Origin: Rhodoferax sp.
GTDB lineage: Bacteria > Pseudomonadota > Gammaproteobacteria > Burkholderiales > Burkholderiaceae_C
Assembly (NCBI GenBank): GCA_030682475.1
Contig: JAUXOA010000047.1
Coordinates: 1-62,315 of the forward strand
DNA length: 62,315 nucleotides
Direction of reading: 5' to 3'
Shown here: piece after piece, positions 53,990 to 62,162 of the stretch
How the letters are laid out: each line of letters starts with the position of its first letter
Numbering within the stretch: position 1 is the stretch's first letter
The notes under the pieces: generated by a model
What the model was told of the DNA's origin: nothing
Databases searched by the model: none
The model's input: only the letters and a program-made list of their open reading frames with translations
Position numbers and translations under genes: made by a program

Positions 53990-54922
53990 TCAAGCGGTGT
54001 GCGCTGTGCGCGCCTTCAACACCTTCTCCAGGCTGACTTGCACTTTGATTTTTTCCGCATTGAGGGGTGAGCGGATGGCGAACTGCGGGTTGGCGGTGTC
54101 GCGGTAGAGGTATTTGCTCAGTGGCATGCCCCCCGGGTTGACAATGCTCACCACGTGAGGGTTGCTGGCGCGCAGGCCCCGCTCGACTGAGACAGCTTTT
54201 TCGCCGTTGACCAGTTGCACGTAGGTTCCAGGGGGATAAAACCCGACCGCAGTCGCCATGGCAGAACCGAGTGTCGCAGTATCGACAGTAGCGCCAAGAA
54301 ATAGGGACTTGACCGCGCCGAGCGGGGACATGGCAAGCCTTGTCTTTCGAGCCGCCATCTTGGCGACAAAGACGTCGACCATGCGCAGGATACGCCGACT
54401 CATCCAGTTCCTGGCCATTCCGCAGGACTCATCGAGTTCATGGTGCCAGCGCACGATGTCGAGCTGGTCTGCGTCGACCACGCCAAAGTTTTGCAGAATT
54501 TCAAGGCTCTTTTGGGGATGGTCCCGGATCAGCTTTCGCTGGGCTTCGACGGGTGCCCAACTCTGCCGGGCCAGGCTGTCCTGGGCTTGGGCCATGCCCA
54601 CATTCATGGCCATGGCAGACCGGAACAGAACCCGCTTTGCGCCGTCCGCCATCCCCAGCTTGTTGGCGGTTAGTTCGCACACCACGGCCGACAACAGCGC
54701 GTGGGTGGCGCAATAACCCAGCGACTCGTCAGCCAGCGCCTGAAACAGGACGAACAGGGATTCGTCAGGATCGTTATTCAGCAGAGCAAGCGCTTTAATC
54801 TCGATGTCCTCCAATCGCTGCAAAGGACTGACGGCGGCCTCGCCCTGGTACAGAAGGACCCGCAGAATCTCCTGCAATTCCAGCCAGCCACCGAGTACTT
54901 TATTGCCAGGCACGGACATCAC
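53990..54922 (-). CDS. Degenerate HD-GYP/HDOD-like phosphohydrolase-family protein
   Basis: 310 aa. The fold resembles HD-GYP proteins: [34 protein letters not shown], and [12 protein letters not shown]. The usual HD and HDIGK metal ligands are missing (NVG replaces the HDIGK position), so cyclic-di-GMP hydrolysis is unlikely. The C-terminal part ([20 protein letters not shown]) resembles a PilZ-like or regulatory beta domain. Adjacent to alr, 17 nt away on the same strand. Confidence 0.65.
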   Translation of the reverse strand: MMSVPGNKVLGGWLELQEILRVLLYQGEAAVSPLQRLEDIEIKALALLNNDPDESLFVLFQALADESLGYCATHALLSAVVCELTANKLGMADGAKRVLFRSAMAMNVGMAQAQDSLARQSWAPVEAQRKLIRDHPQKSLEILQNFGVVDADQLDIVRWHHELDESCGMARNWMSRRILRMVDVFVAKMAARKTRLAMSPLGAVKSLFLGATVDTATLGSAMATAVGFYPPGTYVQLVNGEKAVSVERGLRASNPHVVSIVNPGGMPLSKYLYRDTANPQFAIRSPLNAEKIKVQVSLEKVLKARTAHTA

Positions 54923-54939
54923 TCTCAGTCATGCAGGGG

Positions 54940-56076
54940 TTAATCGGCCACCCGCACGGGCACGCGCGGCGCCAGTGCGCACATCAATTCGTAGCCTACC
55001 GTGCCACCGGCCTGCGCCACCTCATCAATACCCAGCATGACGCCATTGGCGGCGCGGCCCCACAGCGTCACCTCGCTGCCAAAGCCGGCACTAACGCCCG
55101 CCATCAGCAGCGGTGTCAGGTCCACGGTGATCATGTCCATGCTGACACGCCCCACCATGCGGGTGCGAACGCCGTTCACCAGCACCGGTGTGCCGGTGCT
55201 GCAGGCCCGTGGGTAACCGTCGGCGTAACCGCAAGCCACCACGCCAATCCGCAGCGCTCGGTCTGCCACAAAAGTTGAGCCATACCCGACCGTCGCCCCC
55301 GCCACAATGTCTTGTGTTGCTATTATTTTTGAGTTGAGCGTCATACCGGGCTGTAGCCGCCAGTCGGTGGCGCTGTGTTGCGGGAAATCCGGTGCACTGC
55401 CGTAGAGGGCGATGCCGGGGCGGACCCAGTCTGACGCCACATGGGTGTCGGGCTGGCTGCTGGCCTCGGTGGCCGTCACGCTGTGGCGCAGGGTGGCGGC
55501 GCTGTTGCTCAAAGTCCGCTCACCGGGCAGGTCGCGCGTGACCGCCGCAAAAACCGCCATCTGCTCAGCCACGCCGCGTGTGCCGTCGGCGTCACTGAAA
55601 TGGGTCATCAGTGATATCTCGTCAACCTGAGGCAGGGCGTTCAGGCGCGTCCAGGCGGCGCGATAACGCTGCGGTGTAAAGCCGAGCCGGTTCATGCCGG
55701 AATTCATTTTAAGAAAAACCCGGTGCGCCAGATGGGTCTTGTGACTGGCGAGCATGTCAATCTGTTCGTCGCAGTGCACCGTATGCCACAGGTCCAGGCG
55801 CGAGCAAAGTTCGAGGTCGCGCTGCTCGAACACACCCTCCAGCAACAGAACCGGCCCGCGCCAACCCAGGGCCCGCACGCGCTGGGCTTCTTCCAGGTCC
55901 AGCAGGGCAAAGCCATCGGCCCCGCGCAAACCCTCAAACGCCCGCTCAATGCCGTGGCCGTAGGCATTGGCCTTGACGATCGCCCAGACCCTGGCATCGG
56001 GCGCAGCGCGCCGGACGCGCGCGAGGTTGTGGCGAAGCGCTTCAGTATGGATGGTGGCTTGGATCAGGCGCGGCAT
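54940..56076 (-). CDS. alr: Alanine racemase
   Basis: 378 aa. PLP enzyme that interconverts L- and D-Ala for peptidoglycan. Lys35 in [12 protein letters not shown] binds PLP; the Tyr in [11 protein letters not shown] and [14 protein letters not shown] are conserved. An unusually AT-rich stretch at about 55314-55336 encodes SKIIATQ in an otherwise GC-rich gene. Divergent from lplT. Confidence 0.94.
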   Translation of the reverse strand: MPRLIQATIHTEALRHNLARVRRAAPDARVWAIVKANAYGHGIERAFEGLRGADGFALLDLEEAQRVRALGWRGPVLLLEGVFEQRDLELCSRLDLWHTVHCDEQIDMLASHKTHLAHRVFLKMNSGMNRLGFTPQRYRAAWTRLNALPQVDEISLMTHFSDADGTRGVAEQMAVFAAVTRDLPGERTLSNSAATLRHSVTATEASSQPDTHVASDWVRPGIALYGSAPDFPQHSATDWRLQPGMTLNSKIIATQDIVAGATVGYGSTFVADRALRIGVVACGYADGYPRACSTGTPVLVNGVRTRMVGRVSMDMITVDLTPLLMAGVSAGFGSEVTLWGRAANGVMLGIDEVAQAGGTVGYELMCALAPRVPVRVAD

Positions 56077-56203
56077 GGCGGGTTTTCGGTGACAGAGGGA
56101 AGCCTCGATTTTGACACTGCAAGGGCATGCTATAACCCGGTATCATTTGGAAGCATTTTATAAAAACCCCCGCCTCAGTGCCACTGATGCGCTCCTGTAG
56201 ACA

Positions 56204-57487
56204 ATGAAACGCGGCTTTTTTACCATCATGTCAGCGCAGTTTTTCAGCTCGCTGGCCGACAACGCCCTGTTTGTTACAGCCGTTCAGTTGCTCAGAACCA
56301 GCCAGGCGCCCGAGTGGCAACAGGCCGCATTGGTGCCCATGTTTGCGCTGTTCTATGTGATTCTTGCGCCGTTCGTCGGGGCCTTTGCCGACTCCATGCC
56401 CAAAGGCCGGGTGATGTTGATCAGCAACTTCATCAAAGTGGCGGGCTGCCTGCTGATGCTGTTTGGCACCCACCCCTTGATGTCCTACGCCATTGTGGGT
56501 CTGGGTGCCGCCGCGTATTCACCCGCCAAGTACGGCATCCTGACCGAATTGCTGCCAGCCTCACAACTGGTCAAAGCCAACGGCTGGATTGAAGGCTTGA
56601 CGATTGCCTCCATCATTCTGGGGGTCTTACTGGGCGGCCAACTGGTCGGGCCAGTATTGGCGCCAATGCTTTTGTCCTTTGACTGTCCGCTGATTACCAC
56701 CAGTGTGAACACGCCGCCAGAGGCCGCCATCAGCGTGCTGATATTTGTGTATCTGATTGCCGCGTGGTTCAACACCCATATTCCCCAGACCGATGTGGAG
56801 CTGCGCCCCCTGCCCAAGCGGATGGTCTCCTTGCTGCCCGATTTCTGGACTTGCAACGCCCGTTTGTGGCGCGACAAGCTGGGCCAGATTTCGCTCGCTG
56901 CGACCACGCTGATCTGGGGCGTGGCGGGCAATTTGCGTTTCATCGTGCTGGCCTGGGCTGGGGCCGCCCTGGGTTATAGCGTGACGCAGGCCTCGGCCTT
57001 GCAGGGTGTGGTGGCCATCGGCATGGCGGTGGGTGCGGTGGTGGCCTCGATGCGTATGCGACTTGAAGATGGTCCGCGCGTGATCACGCTGGGCATCGGC
57101 ATGGGTCTGTTGATCATCATGTTGATTTTTATTGACAACGTGTGGGTGGCGGCACCTTTTCTGATTCTGCTGGGTGCCCTGGGGGGTTTCCTGGTGGTCC
57201 CCATGAACGCGCTGTTGCAGCACCGCGGCCACAATCTGATGGGGGCCGGGCGCTCAATCGCGGTGCAGAACTTCAACGAACAGGCCTGCATTCTGGTGCT
57301 GGGGGCGGCCTACAGCCTGTCCACCGGCCTGGGACTGCCAACCTTTGCCGCGATCACAGCGTTTGGCCTGCTGGTTGCCGGGTTCATGTGGCTCATCAAA
57401 CGCTGGTATGCCCATAATTTGGCTCAACATCGCGCCGAGGTTGAGCACCTGCTGAACATTGCCCGCAACGATAATCTTCATGGCTGA
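56204..57487 (+). CDS. lplT: Lysophospholipid transporter LplT
   Basis: 427 aa, 12 hydrophobic helices (MFS). LplT flips lysophospholipids across the inner membrane. MKRGFFTIMSAQFFSSLADNAL, PKGRVMLISNFIKVAGCLL (partial), YSPAKYGILTELLP and GAGRSIAVQNFNEQACILVL are hallmarks. The aas acyltransferase found beside lplT in enterobacteria is absent. An upstream TATAAC (56131-56136) with TTGACA 14 nt earlier is a possible promoter with short spacing. Confidence 0.92.
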   Translation: MKRGFFTIMSAQFFSSLADNALFVTAVQLLRTSQAPEWQQAALVPMFALFYVILAPFVGAFADSMPKGRVMLISNFIKVAGCLLMLFGTHPLMSYAIVGLGAAAYSPAKYGILTELLPASQLVKANGWIEGLTIASIILGVLLGGQLVGPVLAPMLLSFDCPLITTSVNTPPEAAISVLIFVYLIAAWFNTHIPQTDVELRPLPKRMVSLLPDFWTCNARLWRDKLGQISLAATTLIWGVAGNLRFIVLAWAGAALGYSVTQASALQGVVAIGMAVGAVVASMRMRLEDGPRVITLGIGMGLLIIMLIFIDNVWVAAPFLILLGALGGFLVVPMNALLQHRGHNLMGAGRSIAVQNFNEQACILVLGAAYSLSTGLGLPTFAAITAFGLLVAGFMWLIKRWYAHNLAQHRAEVEHLLNIARNDNLHG

Positions 57488-57502
57488 TGTTATTGAAGCC
57501 TT

Positions 57503-57554
57503 GCGGGACAGACCAAGAATTGCGAAGCAATTTTGCTCTGTCCTCAACTGACTA
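57503..57554. repeat. GGACAG/CTGTCC hairpin repeat, copy C (lplT-EamA junction)
   Basis: GGACAGA (57506-57512) pairs with TCTGTCC (57537-57543), and AATTGC (57518-57523) with GCAATT (57527-57532) around a GAA loop. The inner stem differs in sequence from copies A and B but keeps the GAA/GCA loop and pairing. The right edge CAACTGACTAG lies inside the EamA reading frame. Confidence 0.75.
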
Positions 57555-58423
57555 GAAGCGCACTGGCGGCGGCGGCGCTGACGCTCAACGCCTTCGTTTG
57601 GGGCGTATCGTGGTGGCCCTTTCGCGCGCTGCAAGACCAGGGCCTGCACCCGCTGTGGGCCACCGCCATCATTTATGTCTTTGCCCTGTTTTGTTTGTTG
57701 ATGCTTCGGCCGCGCGCCTGGCGCGGCCTGTTGCAGCATCCGATGCTGTGGTGGCTGGTGCTGGCCTCCGGCTTGACCAATGTCGGGTTCAACTGGGCGG
57801 TGACGGTGGGCGACGTGGTGCGGGTCGTCTTGCTGTTCTACCTGATGCCGGCCTGGGTGGTGTTGCTGGCCTGGCCCCTGCTGGGGGAAAAGCCCAGCAC
57901 CGGTTCGGTCTTGCGCCTGCTGCTGGCGCTCACTGGCGTGGTGATCGTGCTCAAAACGCCGGCCTCGCCCTGGCCAGTGCCCGAGAGTCTGGCGGACTGG
58001 CTGGCCCTGATGGGGGGCTTCAGTTTTGCGCTGACCAACATTTTGCTGCGCAAGCTCAACCAGACGCCGGGCGAGGCGCGCATGCTCGCCATGTTTGGCG
58101 GCGGCGCGGTGATGGCCACCAGCGCCGCCGTGCTCGGCATGGGGCTGGGCGTGGTGATGGCGCCGCCAGCGCCCGGCATGGCTTTAGCCGGGCTGGTTCT
58201 GCTCGTCAGCCTGGCGTTCCTGGCGGGCAACCTGGCCTTGCAATACGGGGCGGCCCGGCTGAGCGCCAGTGCCACCTCACTCATCATGCTGTCGGAAGTA
58301 ATTTTTGCCAGTGTGTCTTCGGTGCTGCTGGGTGCCGGTGAGTTATCGACGCGCACCCTGTTGGGCGGTGCGCTGATTTTGCTGGCTTCATTGTTGTCAG
58401 CCTTGCCGGCCAGGCGGCGTTGA
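57533..58423 (+). CDS. EamA/DMT-superfamily transporter
   Basis: 296 aa from TTG 57533, ten hydrophobic helices. Drug/metabolite transporter family with two EamA repeats (ALAAAALTLNAFVWGVSWWP; SFALTNILLRKLNQTPGEAR). There is no ATG at the 5' end: a stop lies at 57494-57496, and the first 9-10 residues (LCPQLTRS) are encoded by a hairpin repeat. The transporter domain itself is complete, so the gene either uses a TTG/CTG start or has become weakly expressed. Confidence 0.8.
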   Translation: MLCPQLTRSALAAAALTLNAFVWGVSWWPFRALQDQGLHPLWATAIIYVFALFCLLMLRPRAWRGLLQHPMLWWLVLASGLTNVGFNWAVTVGDVVRVVLLFYLMPAWVVLLAWPLLGEKPSTGSVLRLLLALTGVVIVLKTPASPWPVPESLADWLALMGGFSFALTNILLRKLNQTPGEARMLAMFGGGAVMATSAAVLGMGLGVVMAPPAPGMALAGLVLLVSLAFLAGNLALQYGAARLSASATSLIMLSEVIFASVSSVLLGAGELSTRTLLGGALILLASLLSALPARRR

Positions 58424-58569
58424 GGCCATCCCCCTTCTGTCACACCTTTTGGAGTCTTTATGCGCCGACCGCCACGCCTGCGAGTTTGAGCAAAACATTG
58501 AGGCGGCGCTGGCGGCGTGATCACAAGCCATTTTGACCTCGATAAATCCGTTGAAACTGGCTCCCAGTC
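58424..58569. other. Gene-free region after the EamA gene
   Basis: No gene is seen. It lies between the EamA stop and the decayed toxin gene of the second restriction-locus remnant. Confidence 0.35.
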
Positions 58570-58843
58570 TAGCTTGCGGCCGGTTTATGCCGGGGCAACT
58601 GCCGGAAGTAGGATCAAATCAGAGCTCGCAATGCATAGCGCAGGTTGTAGGGAAATTGTTTCAAAACGCACTTACGCACGTCACCCATCTCCAAGGGATA
58701 CATCAAAGGCTGGCGAGCAATTCGCTGCCCGCTGAGCGAACTTCAGCAGCAAGCCGCCGACCCAATTCGGGACGAATGTTGGCGCACCAGGCGCGGGCCT
58801 CATCAAATTCGAGTTTGCCCCACTCGTCAAACCGAACCCGCAT
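58570..58843 (-). pseudogene. ParE/RelE toxin pseudogene (second mod-TA locus)
   Basis: ATG 58843 overlaps the antitoxin stop (TGATG). The reading begins MRVRFDEWGKLEFDEARAWC and hits a frame change; the shifted frame gives RQPLMYPLEMGDVRKCVLKQ FPYN-type residues typical of RelE/ParE toxins, and a third frame gives DLI...VA. At least two frameshifts are needed, so the toxin is dead. Confidence 0.75.
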
Positions 58844-59049
58844 CAGTCTTCGCCCAAAACTTCTTCCATTGAATAGGTCTTGCTACGACCGGCGTCATAG
58901 GCCGCCAGCCGCCGCACCGCCTCCTCGCCCCAGATGCGATCAATTTCGGGGTCAGGCTTGTCCAGGCTTTGCATCAACAAGTCCACCAGCTCGAACCGGG
59001 CTGTGGCTGGCAGTCGAAGCGCCTCTTGCGCGATTTCACTGATTTGCAT
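58843..59049 (-). CDS. Addiction-module antitoxin component (TIGR02574-like), orphan
   Basis: 68 aa, same length as its relative at 40535-40741. SEIAQEALRLPATARFELVD and EIDRIWGEEAVRRLAAYDAG are family hallmarks. The frame is intact with GGAGAG upstream of ATG 59049, while the partner toxin is broken and the mod gene ahead is mostly deleted. An open frame extends to 59115 but this start fits the family length. Confidence 0.75.
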   Translation of the reverse strand: MQISEIAQEALRLPATARFELVDLLMQSLDKPDPEIDRIWGEEAVRRLAAYDAGRSKTYSMEEVLGED

Positions 59050-59084
59050 GGCGGTCTCTCCAGAAGGTGAAGGTAGTGCGTAAT

Positions 59085-59161
59085 TTACACCGTCAGTGCA
59101 TAGGGCTGTCGGCACCGATTGAATATTGACCCGCCCTGCCGATCCAGTTGAGTGTAGGCAT
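59085..59161 (-). pseudogene. mod remnant: first and last codons only
   Basis: ATG 59161 opens with MPTLNWIG, identical to the start of mod at 38759. After a short divergent stretch the other end reads PYALTV then TAA at 59085-59087, matching the mod C-terminus PYALAV. Everything between, about 1.7 kb, is missing. Confidence 0.85.
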
Positions 59162-59236
59162 GAAGGAATAAGGAGCGAATTAAGCGTGGAAGTGACTTCG
59201 GGAGTGTAGTTTCAAACTAAATATGCCTCTCATTAT
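59137..59236 (-). repeat. Inverted copy of the mod leader repeat
   Basis: Reverse complement of 38686-38785 with six mismatches in 87 nt by eye. Includes the mod leader and its first codons. Confidence 0.85.
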
Positions 59237-59419
59237 GACGGGGCCCCCGGAGTGTGCGGGTAGGTAGCACCGAGCCGTTTGGCGACAAACGGCCCAGGTT
59301 AATGGCAGTCACGGGGCGGCGACCGCAAGGAAACCGTTCCGCACAAAATCCGGCCTATCGGCGGGCTTCACACTTTTTCAGACGCATCGGTGTCGCAGAG
59401 CAGGGCTGTGCCTTATCAC

Positions 59420-60172
59420 TCAGTATTCGCCGGAAAGCAGAGCACCGGCGCCGGGCACGTGGGTCGGCAGGCCCAGCCGCTTGAGCATGGCGTAAGTCGT
59501 GCTGACCGAGGCCGAGATCACCGGCAGGCCCAGCTTGTCCTCAACGATCTGGATCGAGGCCAGCGAGGGCATCTGCACGCAGGCCGACAGCACCACCACA
59601 TCCACGCCCCGGGTGTCGAGCCGGCTGACCAGCCGGCTTGGTGCCAGCGGGTCCTGCGCGCCGACCTCCAGGTTGTCAGCAATTTCCAGTGACAGGCTGT
59701 CCATCACCTGAAAGCCCTCGTGCTCGATGTAGTCCACCACCAACTGGGTGAGCGGCTTCATGTAGGGCGTGAGCACCGCAATTTTCTTCGCGCCCAGGGC
59801 CTGCAGGCCCTCGACCAGCGCGCCGGCACTGGACACCACGGGGGCCGGTTTACCGTTCGCCACCGTGACCTCGTGCAGCCGCTTTTCGGAGGCGCGGTGG
59901 TAACCCAGGCCCTGGCTCATGATCGCCACCAGGCAGGCATAGCCGAGCACGTCCATCTTGCCATCCGACAGCTCGAGCGCGCAGCGGTCAGAGGCTGCGT
60001 CCATGGCGGTCAGCTCTTCTTTGGTCACTTTCTGCATGCGCATGCGGCTCGAATGGAAGGTGAAACGCTCCGGAAAATGCTGCTCGCGGGCGCGCAACAT
60101 CGCCGGAATTTCAGTTTCCATGGTGGTGTTGGAGCTGGGGACGATCTGTCCGATGCGGTAGGTGCGGCTCAT
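59420..60172 (-). CDS. Maleate cis-trans isomerase (Asp/Glu racemase superfamily)
   Basis: 250 aa. Converts maleate to fumarate. RIGQIVPSSNTTMETEIPAM and GYACLVAIMSQGLGYH carry the first catalytic Cys; VVLSACVQMPSLASI carries the second. VSSAGALVEGLQALGAKKIA and PGAGALLSGEY are typical of MaiA/NicE-type enzymes. Upstream gene is a Bug receptor, so maleate or a related acid is likely imported and isomerised. Confidence 0.85.
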   Translation of the reverse strand: MSRTYRIGQIVPSSNTTMETEIPAMLRAREQHFPERFTFHSSRMRMQKVTKEELTAMDAASDRCALELSDGKMDVLGYACLVAIMSQGLGYHRASEKRLHEVTVANGKPAPVVSSAGALVEGLQALGAKKIAVLTPYMKPLTQLVVDYIEHEGFQVMDSLSLEIADNLEVGAQDPLAPSRLVSRLDTRGVDVVVLSACVQMPSLASIQIVEDKLGLPVISASVSTTYAMLKRLGLPTHVPGAGALLSGEY

Positions 60173-60197
60173 GCTGTGTGCTCTCGGGCTTGGGGGA

Positions 60198-61160
60198 TCA
60201 GTCGGCTTTGATGCCGGCGGCCTTGATGGTCTTGCTCCAGTAGGCCAGGTCGGACTTCACCAGCTGGGCCAGTGCCTCGGGGCCCTGGTAACGGATCTCG
60301 ACGCCTGCGGCGTCGGCGCGGGTCTTGACCTCGGGCAGTTCCATGGCGCGCTTGACGTCAGCGGTCAGCTTGGCAATGACGGCCGACGGTGTGCCAGCCG
60401 GTGCGAACAGGCCAACCCAGGCTTCCAGCTTGAAGCCCGGCAGGCCGGCTTCGGCGGTGGTGGGAATCTGGGGCATCTGCGGGCTGCGCTTGTCGCCCGT
60501 GACGGCAAAGGCCTTGAGCTTGCCGCCCTGCACATGGCCCATGACCGAGGGCGGCGTGGTCATGAACACCTGCACCTGGCCGCTGAGCACGTCCTGTACC
60601 GCCGGGCCGGAGCCACGGTAGGGAATGTGTGTCATGAAGGTGCCGGTCTGCTGCTTGAAGATTTCCGTGCCGATGTGCGACAGCGAACCCGTGCCCTGCG
60701 AGGCGTAGTTGAGCTTGCCAGGGTTTTGCCTGGCATAGGCGATGAATTCCTTGAGGTTGCTGGCGGGCACCGAGGGGTGAACGGCAATCACATTGGTGGC
60801 TACGGTCAGCAGCGCCACGGGCGCGAAGTCCTTGATGGGGTCCCATGGCAGGTTGGGGGTCAGCGCGGGGTTGCCCACGTGGTAGGCCGAGTAGGAGATC
60901 AGCAGCGTGTAGCCATCGGGCTTGGCGCGCGCCACGGCCTGGTAGGCCACGTTGCCGCTACCGCCGGCGCGGTTGTCCACTATCACCGTCTGGCTGGTCA
61001 GGCGGCCCAGTGGCTCGCTCAGGAGCCGTGCCGAGGTGTCCACCAGACCGCCGGGCGGGTTGGGTACCAGCAGCGTGATCGGCTTGGAGGGGTAGGCATC
61101 CTGCGCCATCACCAGTGTGCTCAGGCACAGGGCGACTACGGACAAAACGTGCTTGATCAT
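60198..61160 (-). CDS. Bug-family tripartite tricarboxylate transporter receptor
   Basis: 320 aa. ATG 61160 with AGGAGA upstream begins the signal peptide MIKHVLSVVALCLSTLVMAQ. Mature protein: YPSKPITLLVPNPPGGLVD, GGSGNVAYQAVARAKPDGYT, THIPYRGSGPAVQDVLSGQV. Upstream of the maleate isomerase and divergent from a LysR gene. Confidence 0.92.
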   Translation of the reverse strand: MIKHVLSVVALCLSTLVMAQDAYPSKPITLLVPNPPGGLVDTSARLLSEPLGRLTSQTVIVDNRAGGSGNVAYQAVARAKPDGYTLLISYSAYHVGNPALTPNLPWDPIKDFAPVALLTVATNVIAVHPSVPASNLKEFIAYARQNPGKLNYASQGTGSLSHIGTEIFKQQTGTFMTHIPYRGSGPAVQDVLSGQVQVFMTTPPSVMGHVQGGKLKAFAVTGDKRSPQMPQIPTTAEAGLPGFKLEAWVGLFAPAGTPSAVIAKLTADVKRAMELPEVKTRADAAGVEIRYQGPEALAQLVKSDLAYWSKTIKAAGIKAD

Positions 61161-61280
61161 GGGGTGTCTCCTGGAATAGATCTTGGGATTGCGCGAAACG
61201 GCCATTTTTGAACGATGTGAAATTCGTGTCCAATATATTGTTAATCTTGATTAAGATCTTTAAAGTATCAATTAACTGCC
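61161..61280. promoter_or_regulatory. Divergent promoter region of maleate operon and lysR gene with palindrome
   Basis: TTAATC TT GATTAA at 61241-61254 is a 6-bp-arm inverted repeat suited to a LysR-type operator. It sits centrally in the 120-nt gap, 27 nt upstream of the LysR ATG. The region is strikingly AT-rich compared with the genes. Confidence 0.55.
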
Positions 61281-62162
61281 ATGGAACTGCGTCATCTGCG
61301 TTACTTCGTTGCGCTGGCCGAGGAGCTGAGCTTCACCCGGGCCGCGCGCCGGCTGCATGTGTCACAGCCGCCGCTGAGCCTGCAAATCAGCCAGCTCGAG
61401 CAGGAAATCGGCGCGCGGCTGTTTCAGCGCACCAGCCGCCGCGTCGAGCTCACGCTTGCGGGCCAGGCCTTCCTGACCGACGCGCAGGCCGTGCTGGCCC
61501 GCGTGGGCGAGGCCGGCAGCCGGGCCCGAGCCATTGCGCAGGGCCTGGCCGGGCGCATCGACATTGGTTTGTCGGGCTCGCATTTCCTGGGGCCGCTGCC
61601 GCGCATCATGGCCGGTTATGCGCAAAGCCATCCCGAGGTGGAGGTCAGCCTGCATGAGCTCAAGCCGGCGGTGCAGCTACAGGCCCTGCGCGAGCGGCGC
61701 ATCGACCTGAGCGTCTCGCGCACGCCGGTCAACGACGCGGTGCTCAGTAGCACGCTGCTCTGGCGCGACCCGGTGGCGGTGGCGCTGCCCACTGGCCATA
61801 GCTTGGCGCGGCGCCGCCAGTTGCGCCTGCTCGATTTGCGCGCCGAGCCCTTTGTGATGCTGCGCACCGATTCGTCGGCCCATGCGCAGTACATCCAGGA
61901 CTGCTGCGTCCAGGCCGGGTTTTCGCCGCAGGTCAGCCAGCGGTTACTGGAGTTGCCTGCTATGTTGAGCCTGGTGGCCGCCGGCATGGGCGTCGCCCTG
62001 ATTCCGTCGTCCCTGCGAAGTTTGTTTCCGGACCGGATCAAGGTCACGTCGCTGGGCAAGGACGCGCCGCATGCCGATGTTTACGCGGTGCAGCGTAGCG
62101 TGGACACCTCGGTGGTGGCGCAGGAATTTGTGCGCCTGGCGGCGGCCAGCGTCACAGTCTGA
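61281..62162 (+). CDS. LysR-family transcriptional regulator
   Basis: 293 aa. Winged HTH at residues 1-60 (MELRHLRYFVALAEELSFTR, LHVSQPPLSLQISQLEQEIG) and a periplasmic-binding-like effector domain. Divergent from the Bug/maleate isomerase operon, so it probably activates it in response to the substrate, as for other LysR-controlled organic acid operons. Confidence 0.92.
   Translation: MELRHLRYFVALAEELSFTRAARRLHVSQPPLSLQISQLEQEIGARLFQRTSRRVELTLAGQAFLTDAQAVLARVGEAGSRARAIAQGLAGRIDIGLSGSHFLGPLPRIMAGYAQSHPEVEVSLHELKPAVQLQALRERRIDLSVSRTPVNDAVLSSTLLWRDPVAVALPTGHSLARRRQLRLLDLRAEPFVMLRTDSSAHAQYIQDCCVQAGFSPQVSQRLLELPAMLSLVAAGMGVALIPSSLRSLFPDRIKVTSLGKDAPHADVYAVQRSVDTSVVAQEFVRLAAASVTV

Noticed and set aside
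56111..56136. lplT promoter TTGACA/TATAAC
   Set aside because: The spacing is 14 nt instead of about 17, so it is mentioned with lplT but not listed as a promoter.
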